The translations under genes were made by a program, and so were the position numbers. This document shows positions 17,912 to 28,034 of a stretch of 64,000 bases of DNA, piece by piece. Source of the DNA: Spirochaetia bacterium. Lineage in GTDB: Bacteria; Spirochaetota; Spirochaetia; Treponematales; Rectinemataceae. Where the stretch lies: the NCBI GenBank assembly GCA_029975555.1, contig JARKOY010000125.1, positions 112,479-176,478 on the forward strand, written 5' to 3'. Position 1 is the stretch's first letter; every line of letters starts with the position of its first letter. The notes beneath the pieces were generated by a model that worked only from the letters and a program-made list of their open reading frames with translations, ran no database searches and was not told the origin of the DNA.

Positions 17912-17915
<4 letters not shown>
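17088..17915 (-). CDS. tatD: TatD-family metal-dependent hydrolase/DNase
   Basis: 275 residues of an amidohydrolase-like TIM barrel. Motifs seen are FTDSHAHLE at the N-terminus (the metal-binding HxH), [61 protein letters not shown] and the C-terminal N..N..LL. TatD proteins are 3'-5' exonucleases or related phosphoesterases acting in DNA repair and degradation. The start overlaps the clpB stop by 4 nt (ATGA), so it is co-translated behind clpB. Confidence 0.9.
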
Positions 17916-20497
<2,582 letters not shown>

Positions 20498-20579
20498 AGT
20501 GGTGATCTCCTTCAGGATTTTTAGAATTCTGCGTTCTTTTCACAACTTCTTTTCACCACTAAGTATACAAAATTAGACA

Positions 20580-20649
20580 GCCGGCGGCAAATGCCGGCGC
20601 CCAGAGATGAGGCTTGGAGGAGGCGCACCCCCCGGCGGCGAATGCCGCC
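20580..20649. repeat. Two REP-like GC-rich hairpin units
   Basis: Two related 18-mers, CCGGCGGCAAATGCCGGC (20581-20598) and CCGGCGGCGAATGCCGCC (20632-20649), lie 33 nt apart between clpB and the DUF3783 gene. Each is a short hairpin: the second is GGCGGC-GAAT-GCCGCC, and the first can pair GCCGGC with GCCGGC. The surrounding intergenic DNA is otherwise unremarkable. They may be REP-like elements or part of a transcription boundary. Confidence 0.6.
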
Positions 20650-20717
20650 AGCCCGGGGTAAGAGAAAGCCCAGGCGGCCCGCTTCAATCCCTTGCGGATT
20701 GCTGGTAGAGTTGGCCC

Positions 20718-21017
20718 ATGGACGAGAAGAACAAAGAGTCACCGGCGCAGCCCGGTGCCAGTGCAGGAACATCACTGCCCCAGAACTTCCGCGCGATCGT
20801 CATGTATGGCATATCCAACGAGGAGGCCTTGGCTGTGATGAAGGCAGTCAAGGCGATCTCCCCCTCGATGAAGGACACGGCCTTTGCCATGACCACCAAG
20901 ACCAACATCGACTGGCCGCTCGGCAAGCTCATCGCGGAACTGCATGCGGAGCACAGGATGATGAGACAATGGGCTGAGGCGCAGCGGACAAAACCAGACC
21001 ACGAAGAATCTCAGTGA
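20718..21017 (+). CDS. Small DUF3783-type protein
   Basis: 99 residues. After a polar N-terminus the core FRAIVMYGISNEEALAVMKAV, then FAMTTKTNIDWPLGKLIAEL and a His/Glu-rich end (HAEHRMMRQWAEA), fits the short DUF3783 family, which has no known function. There is no Shine-Dalgarno, but TAGAGT (20706-20711) ends 6 nt before the ATG, the spacing expected for a leaderless message. Its -35 match is weak. Confidence 0.6.
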   Translation: MDEKNKESPAQPGASAGTSLPQNFRAIVMYGISNEEALAVMKAVKAISPSMKDTAFAMTTKTNIDWPLGKLIAELHAEHRMMRQWAEAQRTKPDHEESQ

Positions 21018-21086
21018 AGGCCCTGGAGCTTCCCCGAACCGAGCCCCTTTGCACCCAGGCTTTGGCGGCCACAAAAGCCGCAAAGC

Positions 21087-21563
21087 CTACTCCTCTTCGA
21101 ACTCTGGTATCTTCGCCTTGAGCGAGCGAATGAAATCGTCGCCGCTCACGCCCTTCTTCAGGGCGATGAAGACGACATTGTCGCGGCCCGAGATGGTGCC
21201 GATGACCTCTTCGAAGCCCATGTTGTCGATGGCGAGCGCCACGGAATCGGTATGGCCCGAGAAGGTCCGCACGACGACCAGGCTCTCGTTCCAGTCGATC
21301 GACACATAGCCGCGCAGAAAATCTTGGATGTAGTGCCGCTCGGACTCCCTCCGCTCTTCTTCGGACGGAATGGAATAATAATACCCTGAACGGCCGTCCG
21401 ACAGCTTGCCGACCTTCAGGTACTTCAGGTCCCGCGACAGCGTCGCCTGGGTGACCGAATATCCGTAATCCTCAAGGAGCTGCAGCAGCTTTTCCTGAGA
21501 GTCCACCCTATTTTCTTTGATGATCGCCTTGATGGCCTTCAGCCTTTCAGCTCGTTCTTTCAT
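21087..21563 (-). CDS. argR: Arginine repressor ArgR
   Basis: 158 residues. The N-terminal winged helix (RLKAIKAIIKENRVDSQEKLLQLL, VTQATLSRDLKYLKV) is followed by the C-terminal oligomerisation and arginine-binding domain with SLVVVRTFSGHTDSVALAID and EEVIGTISGRDNVVFIAL. ArgR hexamers bind ARG boxes when loaded with arginine. No arginine biosynthesis genes lie nearby. TTGCA-N6-TGCAA at 21683-21698 in the upstream region could be an operator, but it is not a convincing ARG box. Confidence 0.92.
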   Translation of the reverse strand: MKERAERLKAIKAIIKENRVDSQEKLLQLLEDYGYSVTQATLSRDLKYLKVGKLSDGRSGYYYSIPSEEERRESERHYIQDFLRGYVSIDWNESLVVVRTFSGHTDSVALAIDNMGFEEVIGTISGRDNVVFIALKKGVSGDDFIRSLKAKIPEFEEE

Positions 21564-21770
21564 ACGTTCTCCATACGCCGCGCATTTCCCTCAGCCTGCG
21601 CGCTTTGGCGGAGGCTCATGCAAAACCACATTTTCCCATGTGTGTTGTGAGGGGATAATTCATAGACGGCAAATGTATATTATTGCATAACTGTGCAAAA
21701 AAGGCAAGGAAAAGCATGCACAATGACGGAGGCCAGGCGCGGGAGACACGGCGCGCCCCGCTTCCCTGGA

Positions 21771-21799
21771 TTGTCAATGTGGGAGCAAAAAACTATAGT
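21771..21799 (+). promoter_or_regulatory. Promoter of the KamA-like gene (leaderless spacing)
   Basis: TTGTCA (21771-21776), exactly 17 nt, then TATAGT (21794-21799). The start codon at 21808 begins 8 nt after the -10 box, so the mRNA would have almost no 5' leader. Confidence 0.7.
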
Positions 21800-21807
21800 T
21801 ATGCCCG

Positions 21808-22809
21808 ATGCACGATTTTGTCACGGAAGGAGGGCTGCCCTACAGGGCGACCCCGTTCTGGCTCTCGCTGGCGGGCGAAGAGCCCGAGGGCTGCGCACGA
21901 AATGCCCATGGAGTGCCGATCGACCCCATTCTCGCCCAGGCGCTGCCTTCTCAAGCCGAGGCCCACACTTCCCACCTGGAGCTGTGCGACCCCCTGGGTG
22001 AAGCCGGCAACACCGTATTCGAGCGCGCCGTGCGGCAGTACCGCTCCCGCATCCTGGTGCGGGCGACAGGCCAGTGTTTCCTCTTCTGCCGCCACTGCTA
22101 CCGGCGATCGCTCCTGCCCTCCGAGCTCCATTTCCTCGATGGGGCAGCGATCGCCGCGCTCTCCCAATACCTCGCCGCCCATCCGGAAGTCCGCGAAGTG
22201 CTCGTCTCGGGCGGGGACCCCCTCACGGCCTCCGACGCCCAGCTCGCCGCGCTCCTCGAGGCGATCCGCTCAGTCCCGCGGCCCGTACTCGTCCGCATCT
22301 GCACGCGCGCGCCGGTAGTGCTGCCGGCGCGTATCACGCCGGAACTTGTCGATCTTCTGAAAAGGTTTCGCCCGCTCACCGTGGTCCTCCACATCAACCA
22401 CCCCAAAGAGCTGAGCGCCCAATTCCTCGAGAAGGCCGAAGCCCTGCTGCAGGCGGGGATTCCGCTCCATAGCCAGACAGTGCTGCTGCGCGGCATCAAC
22501 GATGCGCCTGATATTCTGATCGAGCTTTTCTCTACACTCACCCTGAAGGGAATACATCCCTATTATCTTTTTCAAGGAGACTTGGCACCGGGCACGGCGC
22601 ACTTCCGCGTCCCTCTATCGCGGGGCCTTGCGATATACGAAGCGCTGAGAAGAGAGCTGTCTGGTCTCGAATTGCCCCGCTACGCGGTCGACGCGCCGGG
22701 CGGCGGGGGCAAAATATACCTTCCCGAAGGGATAGCCGGACGGAAAGCGGACTTCTGGCTCCTCTGGGCATCCGACGGCAGCATTCACGAATACCCCGAA
22801 GAAAAATGA
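21808..22809 (+). CDS. KamA-family radical SAM aminomutase (EpmB-like or lysine 2,3-aminomutase-like)
   Basis: 333 residues. The radical SAM cluster motif is CFLFCRHCYRRS (CxxxCxxC), preceded by RYRSRILVRAT. It continues with EVLVSGGDPLTASDAQL, RICTRAPVVLPARIT, VVLHINHPKEL, HSQTVLLRGIND, HPYYLFQGDLAPGTAHFRVPL and a PLP-lysine region DAPGGGGKIYLP. This is the lysine 2,3-aminomutase fold. At this length it is shorter than catabolic KamA (about 420 residues) and similar to EpmB, which isomerises the lysine attached to EF-P. No efp or epmA is in the window, so the substrate is undecided. The gene has no ribosome-binding site. Confidence 0.88.
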   Translation: MHDFVTEGGLPYRATPFWLSLAGEEPEGCARNAHGVPIDPILAQALPSQAEAHTSHLELCDPLGEAGNTVFERAVRQYRSRILVRATGQCFLFCRHCYRRSLLPSELHFLDGAAIAALSQYLAAHPEVREVLVSGGDPLTASDAQLAALLEAIRSVPRPVLVRICTRAPVVLPARITPELVDLLKRFRPLTVVLHINHPKELSAQFLEKAEALLQAGIPLHSQTVLLRGINDAPDILIELFSTLTLKGIHPYYLFQGDLAPGTAHFRVPLSRGLAIYEALRRELSGLELPRYAVDAPGGGGKIYLPEGIAGRKADFWLLWASDGSIHEYPEEK

Positions 22810-22815
22810 GCCTTT

Positions 22816-24387
22816 TTATTCCCACTCGATCGTGGCGGGAGGCTTCGATGAGACGTCGTACACCACGCGGCCGATCTGCGGCACCCGGTTGGTGATCGCG
22901 GCCGAAATCTCGAACAAGTCCTTTGCATCGAAGGCGTAAGGCTTAGCCGTCATGCCGTCCTCGCTCTGGATCGCGCGGAGGGCCACCACATATTTATACG
23001 CGCGCTCGTCGCCAGCCACGCCGACCGAGCGCACCGGCAGAAGCACGCAGAAGGCCTGCCAGATGCGGTCATACAGGCCGCGCCTGCGCAGCTCGTCGAT
23101 GTAGATGCTGTCAGCCTCGCGCAGGATGTCGCACTTCTCCTTCGTGATGTCGCCAAGGATGCGCACGCCGAGGCCGGGGCCTGGAAAGGGATGCCGGCCG
23201 ACGATCTCCTCGGGCAGGCCGAGAACCCTCCCCAGGGCGCGCACCTCATCCTTGTAGAGCCTGTCGAGCGGCTCTATGACGCGTCCCTCTGCCCGCTTTT
23301 TCTCGATGAGGGGGCTGCGGACATTGTGGTGGCTCTTGATGACCTGAGCCTTGTTTCCCACTCCCTTGCCGGACTCGATGAGGTCGGTGTAGAGAGTCCC
23401 CTGGGCGAGGAATGCCTCTGGAATGCCGAGCCGCGCCACCGCCTCCTCCTGAACCTTTATGAACATGTCCCCGATGATGTGGCGCTTCTGTTCAGGGTCG
23501 GAGATTCCACGGAGCGCATTCAGAAACTGAGCCTCGGCGTCCACGGCCTCGAGGTGACGGGCCCCGAGCCGAGAGAGGTTGCGCATGACCTCCTCGTTCT
23601 CGGCCTTCCGCATGAGGCCCGTGTCGATGTACAGAAGATACACCTGTTCGGGGTTCAGCGTTTTCAGCAGAAACGCGCCGGCCACCGTGGAGTCCACCCC
23701 TCCAGAAATCAGAAGCAGGACTGGTTCGGAGCCCACCTTGGCCCGGATGCGCCTCGCCTCCTCCTCGAGGTAGGCCTCCATCGACCAACCGCGCCGCGCC
23801 GCGCAGACGCCGAAGACAAAACGGGAGAGTATCTCCATGCCGTGCTCGCAGTGGCTCACCTCGGGGTGGAATTGGAGGCCGATCCACGGCTTTGTCGCGT
23901 GGACTAGGATTGCGGGCACGCCTGCCTCGGAGACCCCTATAGTCTTCCAGCCATCCCCAGGCCGCACGATGCTGTCGCCGTGGCTCATCCAGCTCACGAA
24001 GCGCTCCGGCAGGCCCTCAGTAAACGCGCTCCACGCCGCCTCCGCGCGAGCCTCCGGCAAAAGGTGCACCGGCATCGAGCCGTACTCCCTCGTCTCTCGG
24101 CGCTCGACGGAACCGCCTGCGTGGATTGTGAGCCACTGAATGCCGTAGCAGATCGCCAGAATAGGCAGCCCCGCATCCAGCATGCTCCGATCGGGCGAAG
24201 GGGCACCCTCCATCCACGCGCTGGAGGGTGAGCCAGACAGCACGATCCCTACGCAGTCGCGGAGCAAGTCGGCGTCGGCCACGCGCTCCCCCGGCACGAT
24301 CTCCGAATACACGCCCAATTCGCGGATTCTTCTGCCTATGAGCTGGGTGTACTGGCTGCCGAAATCGAGGATGACTATTTTATCCAT
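22816..24387 (-). CDS. guaA: GMP synthase (glutamine-hydrolysing)
   Basis: 523 residues. The glutamine amidotransferase domain has DFGSQYTQLIGRRIRE, AICYGIQW with the catalytic Cys, and LQFHPEVSH. The ATP pyrophosphatase domain has LLISGGVDSTVAGAFL, and the C-terminal dimer domain has FPGPGLGVRILGD and the terminal PPATIEWE. It converts XMP to GMP. The start lies 13 nt inside purA, so purA and guaA, the two branches from IMP, are co-transcribed. Confidence 0.98.
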   Translation of the reverse strand: MDKIVILDFGSQYTQLIGRRIRELGVYSEIVPGERVADADLLRDCVGIVLSGSPSSAWMEGAPSPDRSMLDAGLPILAICYGIQWLTIHAGGSVERRETREYGSMPVHLLPEARAEAAWSAFTEGLPERFVSWMSHGDSIVRPGDGWKTIGVSEAGVPAILVHATKPWIGLQFHPEVSHCEHGMEILSRFVFGVCAARRGWSMEAYLEEEARRIRAKVGSEPVLLLISGGVDSTVAGAFLLKTLNPEQVYLLYIDTGLMRKAENEEVMRNLSRLGARHLEAVDAEAQFLNALRGISDPEQKRHIIGDMFIKVQEEAVARLGIPEAFLAQGTLYTDLIESGKGVGNKAQVIKSHHNVRSPLIEKKRAEGRVIEPLDRLYKDEVRALGRVLGLPEEIVGRHPFPGPGLGVRILGDITKEKCDILREADSIYIDELRRRGLYDRIWQAFCVLLPVRSVGVAGDERAYKYVVALRAIQSEDGMTAKPYAFDAKDLFEISAAITNRVPQIGRVVYDVSSKPPATIEWE

Positions 24388-25601
24388 GGGCTCTCCCGAA
24401 CGATGGTCTGATTCCGGTCAGAACCTACAGAGACAATGGAGATGGGCGTCTCGGTAAACTCCTCTATGAATTCGATGTATTCGCGCGCGCGCAGCGGCAG
24501 CTCCTCGTAGGTCCTGCAGGTGCCGAGCGTCGTCTTCCAGCCGCTGAAGGTGCGGAGGACAGGCTCGGCGCGTGCAAGGTCCCTCACCGATGCAGGGAAA
24601 TCCTCCGTCATCCGACCGCCGATCCGATAGCCGATGCAGGCTTCGAACTCCTCGAGCGCATCGTACACGTCGAGGTGCGTGAGGACGAGTCTGTCGATGG
24701 AGTTCACAGCGCAGGCGTAACGGAGGGCGACGAGGTCGAGGTAGCCACAGCGCCGCGGGCGCCCGGTCGTCGTCCCGTACTCGTTCCCCACCGTACGGAT
24801 GTACTGCGACAGCGAACCCGGCGAATCGTCCGCAAATTCCGTCGGGAAGGGCCCGTTTCCGACCCTCGTGGAGTACGCCTTAAAGACCCCCAGCACGCGG
24901 TCGATGCTGCGCGGACCGATTCCCCCCTGGGCGGCCGCGCCCGCGGCGCAGGACATGCCTGAGGATACAAAGGGATAGGTGCCCGTATCGATGTCAAGGA
25001 GCGCCCCCTGAGCTCCCTCGAAGAGCCGCCACGTATTGCGGTGTTGGCGCAGGTATGCGGCCACGTCGATCTTGAGCGGCAGCAGCCTGTCCCTCCACTG
25101 GGAGAGCCACGCTCTGTCTCCTTCCGTGAGGTTGACGAGCCTTTCGTCGTCGTCGATATCGGCCAGGCGAATGCCGTCCCTGCTGGCCTTGACTGAGTAG
25201 GCGACCCCGATGCCGCGGCCCGTCGTCCCTATGGGCCTTGCACGCCTGGCATCTGCGTCCCTGTCCATGTCCCGATACCGAGGCAGAACGAGGTGCGCCC
25301 TGTCGGAAATGAGCACCCTCCCCTTCCAGTCGATGCCCTTCGCTTCGAGGTCTTCGAGCTCCTTAAAGAGCGCCTCGGGGTCGATCACCATGCCCGTGCC
25401 GAGGATGACGGTCTTGTCGGGATAAAGAATGCCGGAGGGAACCAGGTGCAATGCGTACTTCTCTCCTCCCAGCACGATGGTGTGCCCCGCATTTGCCCCT
25501 CCGGAAAACCGTACGACGATCTGGGCATCGGATGCCAAAAAGTCGACGATCTTCCCTTTGCCTTCGTCTCCCCACTGGGCCCCTATAATGACGACATTCA
25601 C
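24375..25601 (-). CDS. purA: Adenylosuccinate synthetase
   Basis: 408 residues making adenylosuccinate from IMP, Asp and GTP. Motifs are IIGAQWGDEGKGKIVDFLA with the P-loop and catalytic Asp, FSGGANAGHTIVLGGEKYALH, PIGTTGRGIGVAYSVKASRDG, LFEGAQGALLDIDTGTYPFV, GVFKAYSTRVGNGPFPTE and GRPRRCGYLDLVAL. A segment reads RYRDMDRDADARRARPIGTTGRG, so the region before the GTTGRG loop is slightly altered. The end overlaps guaA. Confidence 0.97.
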   Translation of the reverse strand: MNVVIIGAQWGDEGKGKIVDFLASDAQIVVRFSGGANAGHTIVLGGEKYALHLVPSGILYPDKTVILGTGMVIDPEALFKELEDLEAKGIDWKGRVLISDRAHLVLPRYRDMDRDADARRARPIGTTGRGIGVAYSVKASRDGIRLADIDDDERLVNLTEGDRAWLSQWRDRLLPLKIDVAAYLRQHRNTWRLFEGAQGALLDIDTGTYPFVSSGMSCAAGAAAQGGIGPRSIDRVLGVFKAYSTRVGNGPFPTEFADDSPGSLSQYIRTVGNEYGTTTGRPRRCGYLDLVALRYACAVNSIDRLVLTHLDVYDALEEFEACIGYRIGGRMTEDFPASVRDLARAEPVLRTFSGWKTTLGTCRTYEELPLRAREYIEFIEEFTETPISIVSVGSDRNQTIVRESPWIK

Positions 25602-25617
25602 AGTGTGCTCCTTATTC

Positions 25618-27231
25618 CTATTTCTTCGGAGAAAAAATTCTGTAATTCATGTGCGGAAAAATATTGTGGCGTTTTTCGAGGTTTGTCAGCCATTCGGTCT
25701 CCACGGTGTGCGCGCACAGCATCTCATAGATATGATTGAAGTTGTATATCGATTCACGGATTTGGCGTGCGGCGAAGTCTGCGGATCTTCCGCTTCGGAG
25801 GAGGAGCGCCCAATCCGAAGACATGGAGAGCAGCACTTCTCGGGCGGCCTGATTCAAAATGCGCTCGCGCAGGCCAGTCTCGTTTGGAAACCGGATCGTC
25901 AGCTCGCGCATGCGCTCCGCGGCCTTTCGCGTGTGGCGGTGTACCCAGTCGTTCCGGCCATCGAGCCAGGCTTCGGCGTAGCCGCCCTCCGCCCACGACG
26001 AGAATTCTGGTTCCGACGCAGGGCAGTCCGGATGCTCCGCGAGATGTTCGGAGAGCGTCACGAGGCGGATCGAATTTTCCTCGTCCTTGCGGCCTGCGGC
26101 ACGGAAAAAGGCCTCGAGGAACTGCACCCCCTCGAACCACCAGTGGCCGAACAATTCGGCGTCGTAGGGGCACACGATGAGGGGCGGACGGTCCTTCATC
26201 CAGAAGGAAGCGGCGCGCGCCTGTACTTTGCGGTCCGAAAGATACTCGTGGGCATGGGAGACCGCCTGGGCCGCGGCCGCAGCAGGCTCATAGGGGCGCT
26301 TGATGTCCGTCTTCCCGGTCACCGCCCAATATTTGAACCCCGTATACCCCCGCTCGATGCCGCTCAGGTGGGGCGCAAGGTAGGCCGTATCGAGATCGTA
26401 CCCGATATCTCTGTAAAAATCCCGATAGACGGGGTGTGCCGGATACCCTTCGGTCTCGGACCACACTGCCTTCGTCGCACCCGCGTCCCGGATAAACGCA
26501 ACCACGCGGGAGGGAGTCATCACAGGCGAGAAAGAACCGTAGAACGGCAAAGGTGTGCCCAGCAGGGCCCCCTTTGTCGTGACGATCGTATACTTTATGT
26601 TGTAGGCGCGCAGATGCTTTTCGAGCCCTCGGTACCATCCAAGCTGGGGCAACCAGAACCCGGCTGGGTTCTTTCCAAATTCGGCCCTGTGAGCGACGAT
26701 CGCCGTCTCGATCTGCGCATCGATGACCTCCGGGATGTCGGCGTATATGGGCAAGAAGGCGTGCGTCGCTGCGGTCGTCATGACTTCGACGTGGCCCTTC
26801 TTCGAAAAATAATCGAAGGCCCTGATGATGTTGCGGCCATACTGGTTTTCGAATTCGTCCTTGCTGCGGCGATACAGCTCATAGTACATCGCGGCCAAGG
26901 GACCGAACACCGCATCGCCGGCAAGTCTGTTCTTCTCCTTCTGCGCAAGCTCGATCTGACTGTCCAGATACGCCACGTACCGCTCGCACAAAAGGCTGTC
27001 GGAGAGCATCGCGAGGAGCGTCGGAGAAAAAACCATGCTCAGCTTGAACGGGACGTTTTCGAGCTCAAGCCGACGGAACATCCTCAAAAGAGGCAGATAG
27101 GTCTCGGACATGACCTCGAACAGCCAGCGCTCTTCGTAGAACTGTGCATACTGAGGCTTGCGCACAAAGGGAAGATGCGCATTCAGGACCAGTGCAAGAG
27201 AAGGGGAGCCCGTCATCGCGTCATTCTCCAT
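25618..27231 (-). CDS. GH57-type glucan branching enzyme-like protein; expected nucleophile Glu is Gln
   Basis: 537 residues of the GH57/DUF1957 alpha-glucan branching enzyme type: LALVLNAHLPFVRKP (conserved HxP region), EVMTTAATHAFLP, GFWLPQLGWYRGLE, AVWSETEGYPAHPVYRDFYRDIG, then LIVCPYDAELFGHWWFEG with the acid/base Asp and a helical C-terminal domain. In characterised GH57 branching enzymes the nucleophile is the Glu of a WLxEC-type motif. Here the codon is CAG, giving WLPQLGW. The rest of the active-site region looks intact. It may be catalytically altered, or it may belong to a subgroup with different chemistry. It overlaps the DUF4912 gene by 11 nt and lies 16 nt upstream of purA. Confidence 0.85.
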   Translation of the reverse strand: MENDAMTGSPSLALVLNAHLPFVRKPQYAQFYEERWLFEVMSETYLPLLRMFRRLELENVPFKLSMVFSPTLLAMLSDSLLCERYVAYLDSQIELAQKEKNRLAGDAVFGPLAAMYYELYRRSKDEFENQYGRNIIRAFDYFSKKGHVEVMTTAATHAFLPIYADIPEVIDAQIETAIVAHRAEFGKNPAGFWLPQLGWYRGLEKHLRAYNIKYTIVTTKGALLGTPLPFYGSFSPVMTPSRVVAFIRDAGATKAVWSETEGYPAHPVYRDFYRDIGYDLDTAYLAPHLSGIERGYTGFKYWAVTGKTDIKRPYEPAAAAAQAVSHAHEYLSDRKVQARAASFWMKDRPPLIVCPYDAELFGHWWFEGVQFLEAFFRAAGRKDEENSIRLVTLSEHLAEHPDCPASEPEFSSWAEGGYAEAWLDGRNDWVHRHTRKAAERMRELTIRFPNETGLRERILNQAAREVLLSMSSDWALLLRSGRSADFAARQIRESIYNFNHIYEMLCAHTVETEWLTNLEKRHNIFPHMNYRIFSPKK

Positions 27232-27943
27232 CCATGCTTAAGATGCGCATCGAATTTTCTTCTTTAGGTTCGATGAGATGAAGCTCCTCGGATCCTGAGA
27301 GGATGAGCAGACTTTTGGTCATCTGAGGCAATTTAGTCGGTATGTCCATATATTGCGAAGGCATGCGGACCACGTTGGAACGGGCGAGGACCTTGATCTT
27401 CTGGCATTTGGCGATGCACAGATCGATGCGGTAGGACCGCTTTGCATACGGCACGTTGATATACCACTTCCGGTCCTCGAAATTTACCGATATATCGTAG
27501 TGAAATCCCGGTTCGGCCTCATTGACCTCGCTCACCCGCAAAAAAAGCTTGGGGTCTTCCATCTCCGCGATGATCTTCTGCCGGGTGGACTCGGCGATGT
27601 CCCAGAATGAAAAAATCCACAGCGGATCGCGCACGATGGCCACGATGTAGGTCTCGTTGTATCGATCGGGAATGGTGATCTCCTCGAGCCGGCCTGGGAT
27701 AAAGCCTGTGCCCGTGAGTTTTTTTTCCTCCACGTGATCGGGAGCGTCGTGCGAAAACGATTTATCTGCCGTATCGTCTTCAAAGGCCTCGATGATCTCC
27801 TCTATAAGGAAGACTCGATCGAGCCCGTCGGGGACGTAGATACCCATTTTTTCGGCTAAAAGCCTGAGCTCCTCGTCCGAAAGGAGAGACAATTTTTCGG
27901 CATCCACACGCCTATAGTGGAAGAGCAACCCTGCCCTTGTCAA
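27221..27943 (-). CDS. DUF4912 protein
   Basis: 240 residues. The N-terminal ~45 residues (LSDEELRLLAEKMGIYVPDGLDRVFLIEEIIEAFE) look like a SAP/Rho-N-type helix-extended-loop-helix. The DUF4912 core follows with IPDRYNETYIVAIVRDPLWIFSFWDI, EPGFHYDISVNFEDRKWYINVP and YRIDLCI. DUF4912 has no established biochemical role. The WIFSFWDI and WYINVP segments are reminiscent of a beta-sandwich carbohydrate-binding fold, and overlap with the GH57 gene suggests the two act together on glucan (inference). Confidence 0.8.
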   Translation of the reverse strand: MTRAGLLFHYRRVDAEKLSLLSDEELRLLAEKMGIYVPDGLDRVFLIEEIIEAFEDDTADKSFSHDAPDHVEEKKLTGTGFIPGRLEEITIPDRYNETYIVAIVRDPLWIFSFWDIAESTRQKIIAEMEDPKLFLRVSEVNEAEPGFHYDISVNFEDRKWYINVPYAKRSYRIDLCIAKCQKIKVLARSNVVRMPSQYMDIPTKLPQMTKSLLILSGSEELHLIEPKEENSMRILSMDGE

Positions 27944-27961
27944 GTATACCCACGTCCACAG

Positions 27962-28017
27962 AAGAAAAGGAAGGGAACTTCCGTGCCGGTCAGATCGCAG
28001 GGCACAGGAAGTTCTCC
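27962..28017 (-). terminator. Terminator downstream of fhs
   Basis: On the minus strand a stem of GAACTTCC-GTGCC (28014-28001, one extra base in one arm) pairs with GGCACGGAAGTTC (27987-27975) across a 13-nt loop, followed by CTTCCTTTTCTTC. It lies just past the fhs stop and before the DUF4912 gene start. Confidence 0.75.
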
Positions 28018-28034
28018 TTCGCTTGGAAAATTCC

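Noticed and set aside
21683..21698. TTGCA-N6-TGCAA as an ArgR operator
   Set aside because: Right place for autoregulation, but it lacks the AT-rich ARG-box form and only 5-bp arms are symmetric.
25429..27267. 612-residue plus-strand open frame opposite the GH57 gene
   Set aside because: Antisense shadow in GC-rich DNA. It runs across purA/GH57/DUF4912 boundaries, has no recognisable motifs and is rich in Arg and His.
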